A DNA stretch of 64,000 nt from the NCBI GenBank assembly GCA_037355855.1, contig CM074760.1:984501-1048500 (forward strand), in the 5' to 3' direction. The DNA comes from Pseudo-nitzschia pungens (Eukaryota > Bacillariophyta > Bacillariophyceae > Bacillariales > Bacillariaceae). The position numbers and the translations under genes were made by a program. Shown piece by piece: positions 63,309 through 64,000 of this stretch. Position 1 is the first letter of the stretch. Each line of letters begins with the position of its first letter. The notes below the pieces were generated by a model that ran no database searches, was not told the origin of the DNA, and saw nothing but the letters and a program-made list of their open reading frames with translations.

Positions 63309-64000
63309 TCGAAAACCGAGCCCGAAAACTCCTTCTCCGTATTGTTGTGAGCTACTACTATAGATTGCAAGACTTTTACTCAGAAAGTGATACTACAGAG
63401 AAGATTGAATTCAACAAATTGGGCAAATTCTGCCTAAAACTCATACAGGCCACTCGCATGCCAACTGAGCAGCAAACAAGGCAATATGGAACAGGAGGCC
63501 TGAACGACATTGCCCTGGATGATGATTCTAGAAGAAGCACTCTCGCAAATCATGCTTCTTCATCGAAAAGAAATTTATTCTAGGTCTAAAAACCAATTCA
63601 TTTAGCCGATCACCACTCATGGCAAAATGGGCTCAGCAAGCAAGCGAGATCCCTCTCAAGTGATGGTTGATTTTTGTTGTCTTTCTATCATCTGATTCCT
63701 GCTGCATAGAGACCCTCAGCGTCTATAGAAATATAGAAACACAGCTCACAGTGGAGCCATCTTCCCTGGCAATTCGCTAATTTGAGGATTGTCTTCAGAA
63801 ATACCGTACAGTAAGGCTTACTAATGTGCTCATGCACTTTAAAATGCATCCAAAGAAAAAAAAATTCCGTAGTTTTTGAAAATCTCAAATTTTGATTCAG
63901 ATTCTTGATGAACTCGTGATTGAAATAAATTCACAGTGGTCCATTTTCGGTGACGTCAGGCACTACTGGTTTCACACTTGCCAGACACTGTTCTCTGGAT

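Larger units (their letters stand above)
60809..64000. other. Right-end region, no established gene
   Basis: About 3.2 kb. Contains GGATT repeats (61028-61063), TTTTTGTGAA repeats (62078-62109), GAGAGC repeats (62428-62456) and CAAGAA repeats (63015-63040). The stretch 62550-63310 is GC-richer and open in several frames on both strands; see the separate low-confidence entry. The rest is AT-rich with no supported frame. Confidence 0.5.

Overview
The window is nuclear DNA of a eukaryotic alga, most likely a diatom. Several proteins start with a signal peptide followed by an Ala-Phe or Ser-Phe plastid-entry motif (genes near 25.2, 55.0 and 56.6 kb). Genes are compact and carry few, mostly 98-195 nt GT-AG introns. 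The protein set includes an NRT2 nitrate transporter, a SUV3 mitochondrial RNA helicase, TMEM184, DDHD lipase and large membrane-anchored LRR proteins. The species cannot be fixed from sequence alone. There is no rRNA gene, CRISPR array, convincing tRNA or transposase/reverse transcriptase ORF.

Layout. 0-13 kb: a PH/START/DUF1336 protein (-), a SET/MYND methyltransferase (-), a small secreted protein (-), a phosducin-like protein (+) and a transmembrane LRR protein (-). 13-25 kb: a TMEM184-like membrane protein (-), a long metallophosphoesterase (-) and SUV3 (+). 25-36 kb: a small plastid membrane protein (-), a T4-Rnl2-type RNA ligase (+), a DDHD-domain phospholipase (+) and NRT2 in four exons (-). 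36-44 kb: a dihydroxy-acid dehydratase-family gene (-) divergent from a Gfo/Idh/MocA oxidoreductase (+), then a TPR-like orphan (+). 44-46.9 kb is gene-poor, with triplet repeats and a near-perfect fold-back element. 46.9-61 kb: a CAMK-type kinase (+), an SDR dehydrogenase (-), a beta-propeller lactonase (+), a plastid IMPase-family phosphatase (-) divergent from a plastid thioredoxin (+), and a second transmembrane LRR protein with a 48-nt repeat (-). The last 3 kb hold no gene I can establish.

How they may work together. Four sugar/keto-acid-type enzymes (dehydrogenase, lactonase, dehydratase, SDR) lie within about 17 kb and could be read as an oxidative sugar route, but the dehydratase looks more like true DHAD, so this is speculation. 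The IMPase/thioredoxin pair may share a promoter. Three genes carry single-base frame breaks; in the dehydratase two breaks cancel, which points to assembly indels more than to pseudogenes. Exon joins given below were worked out by eye from splice signals and reading frame.
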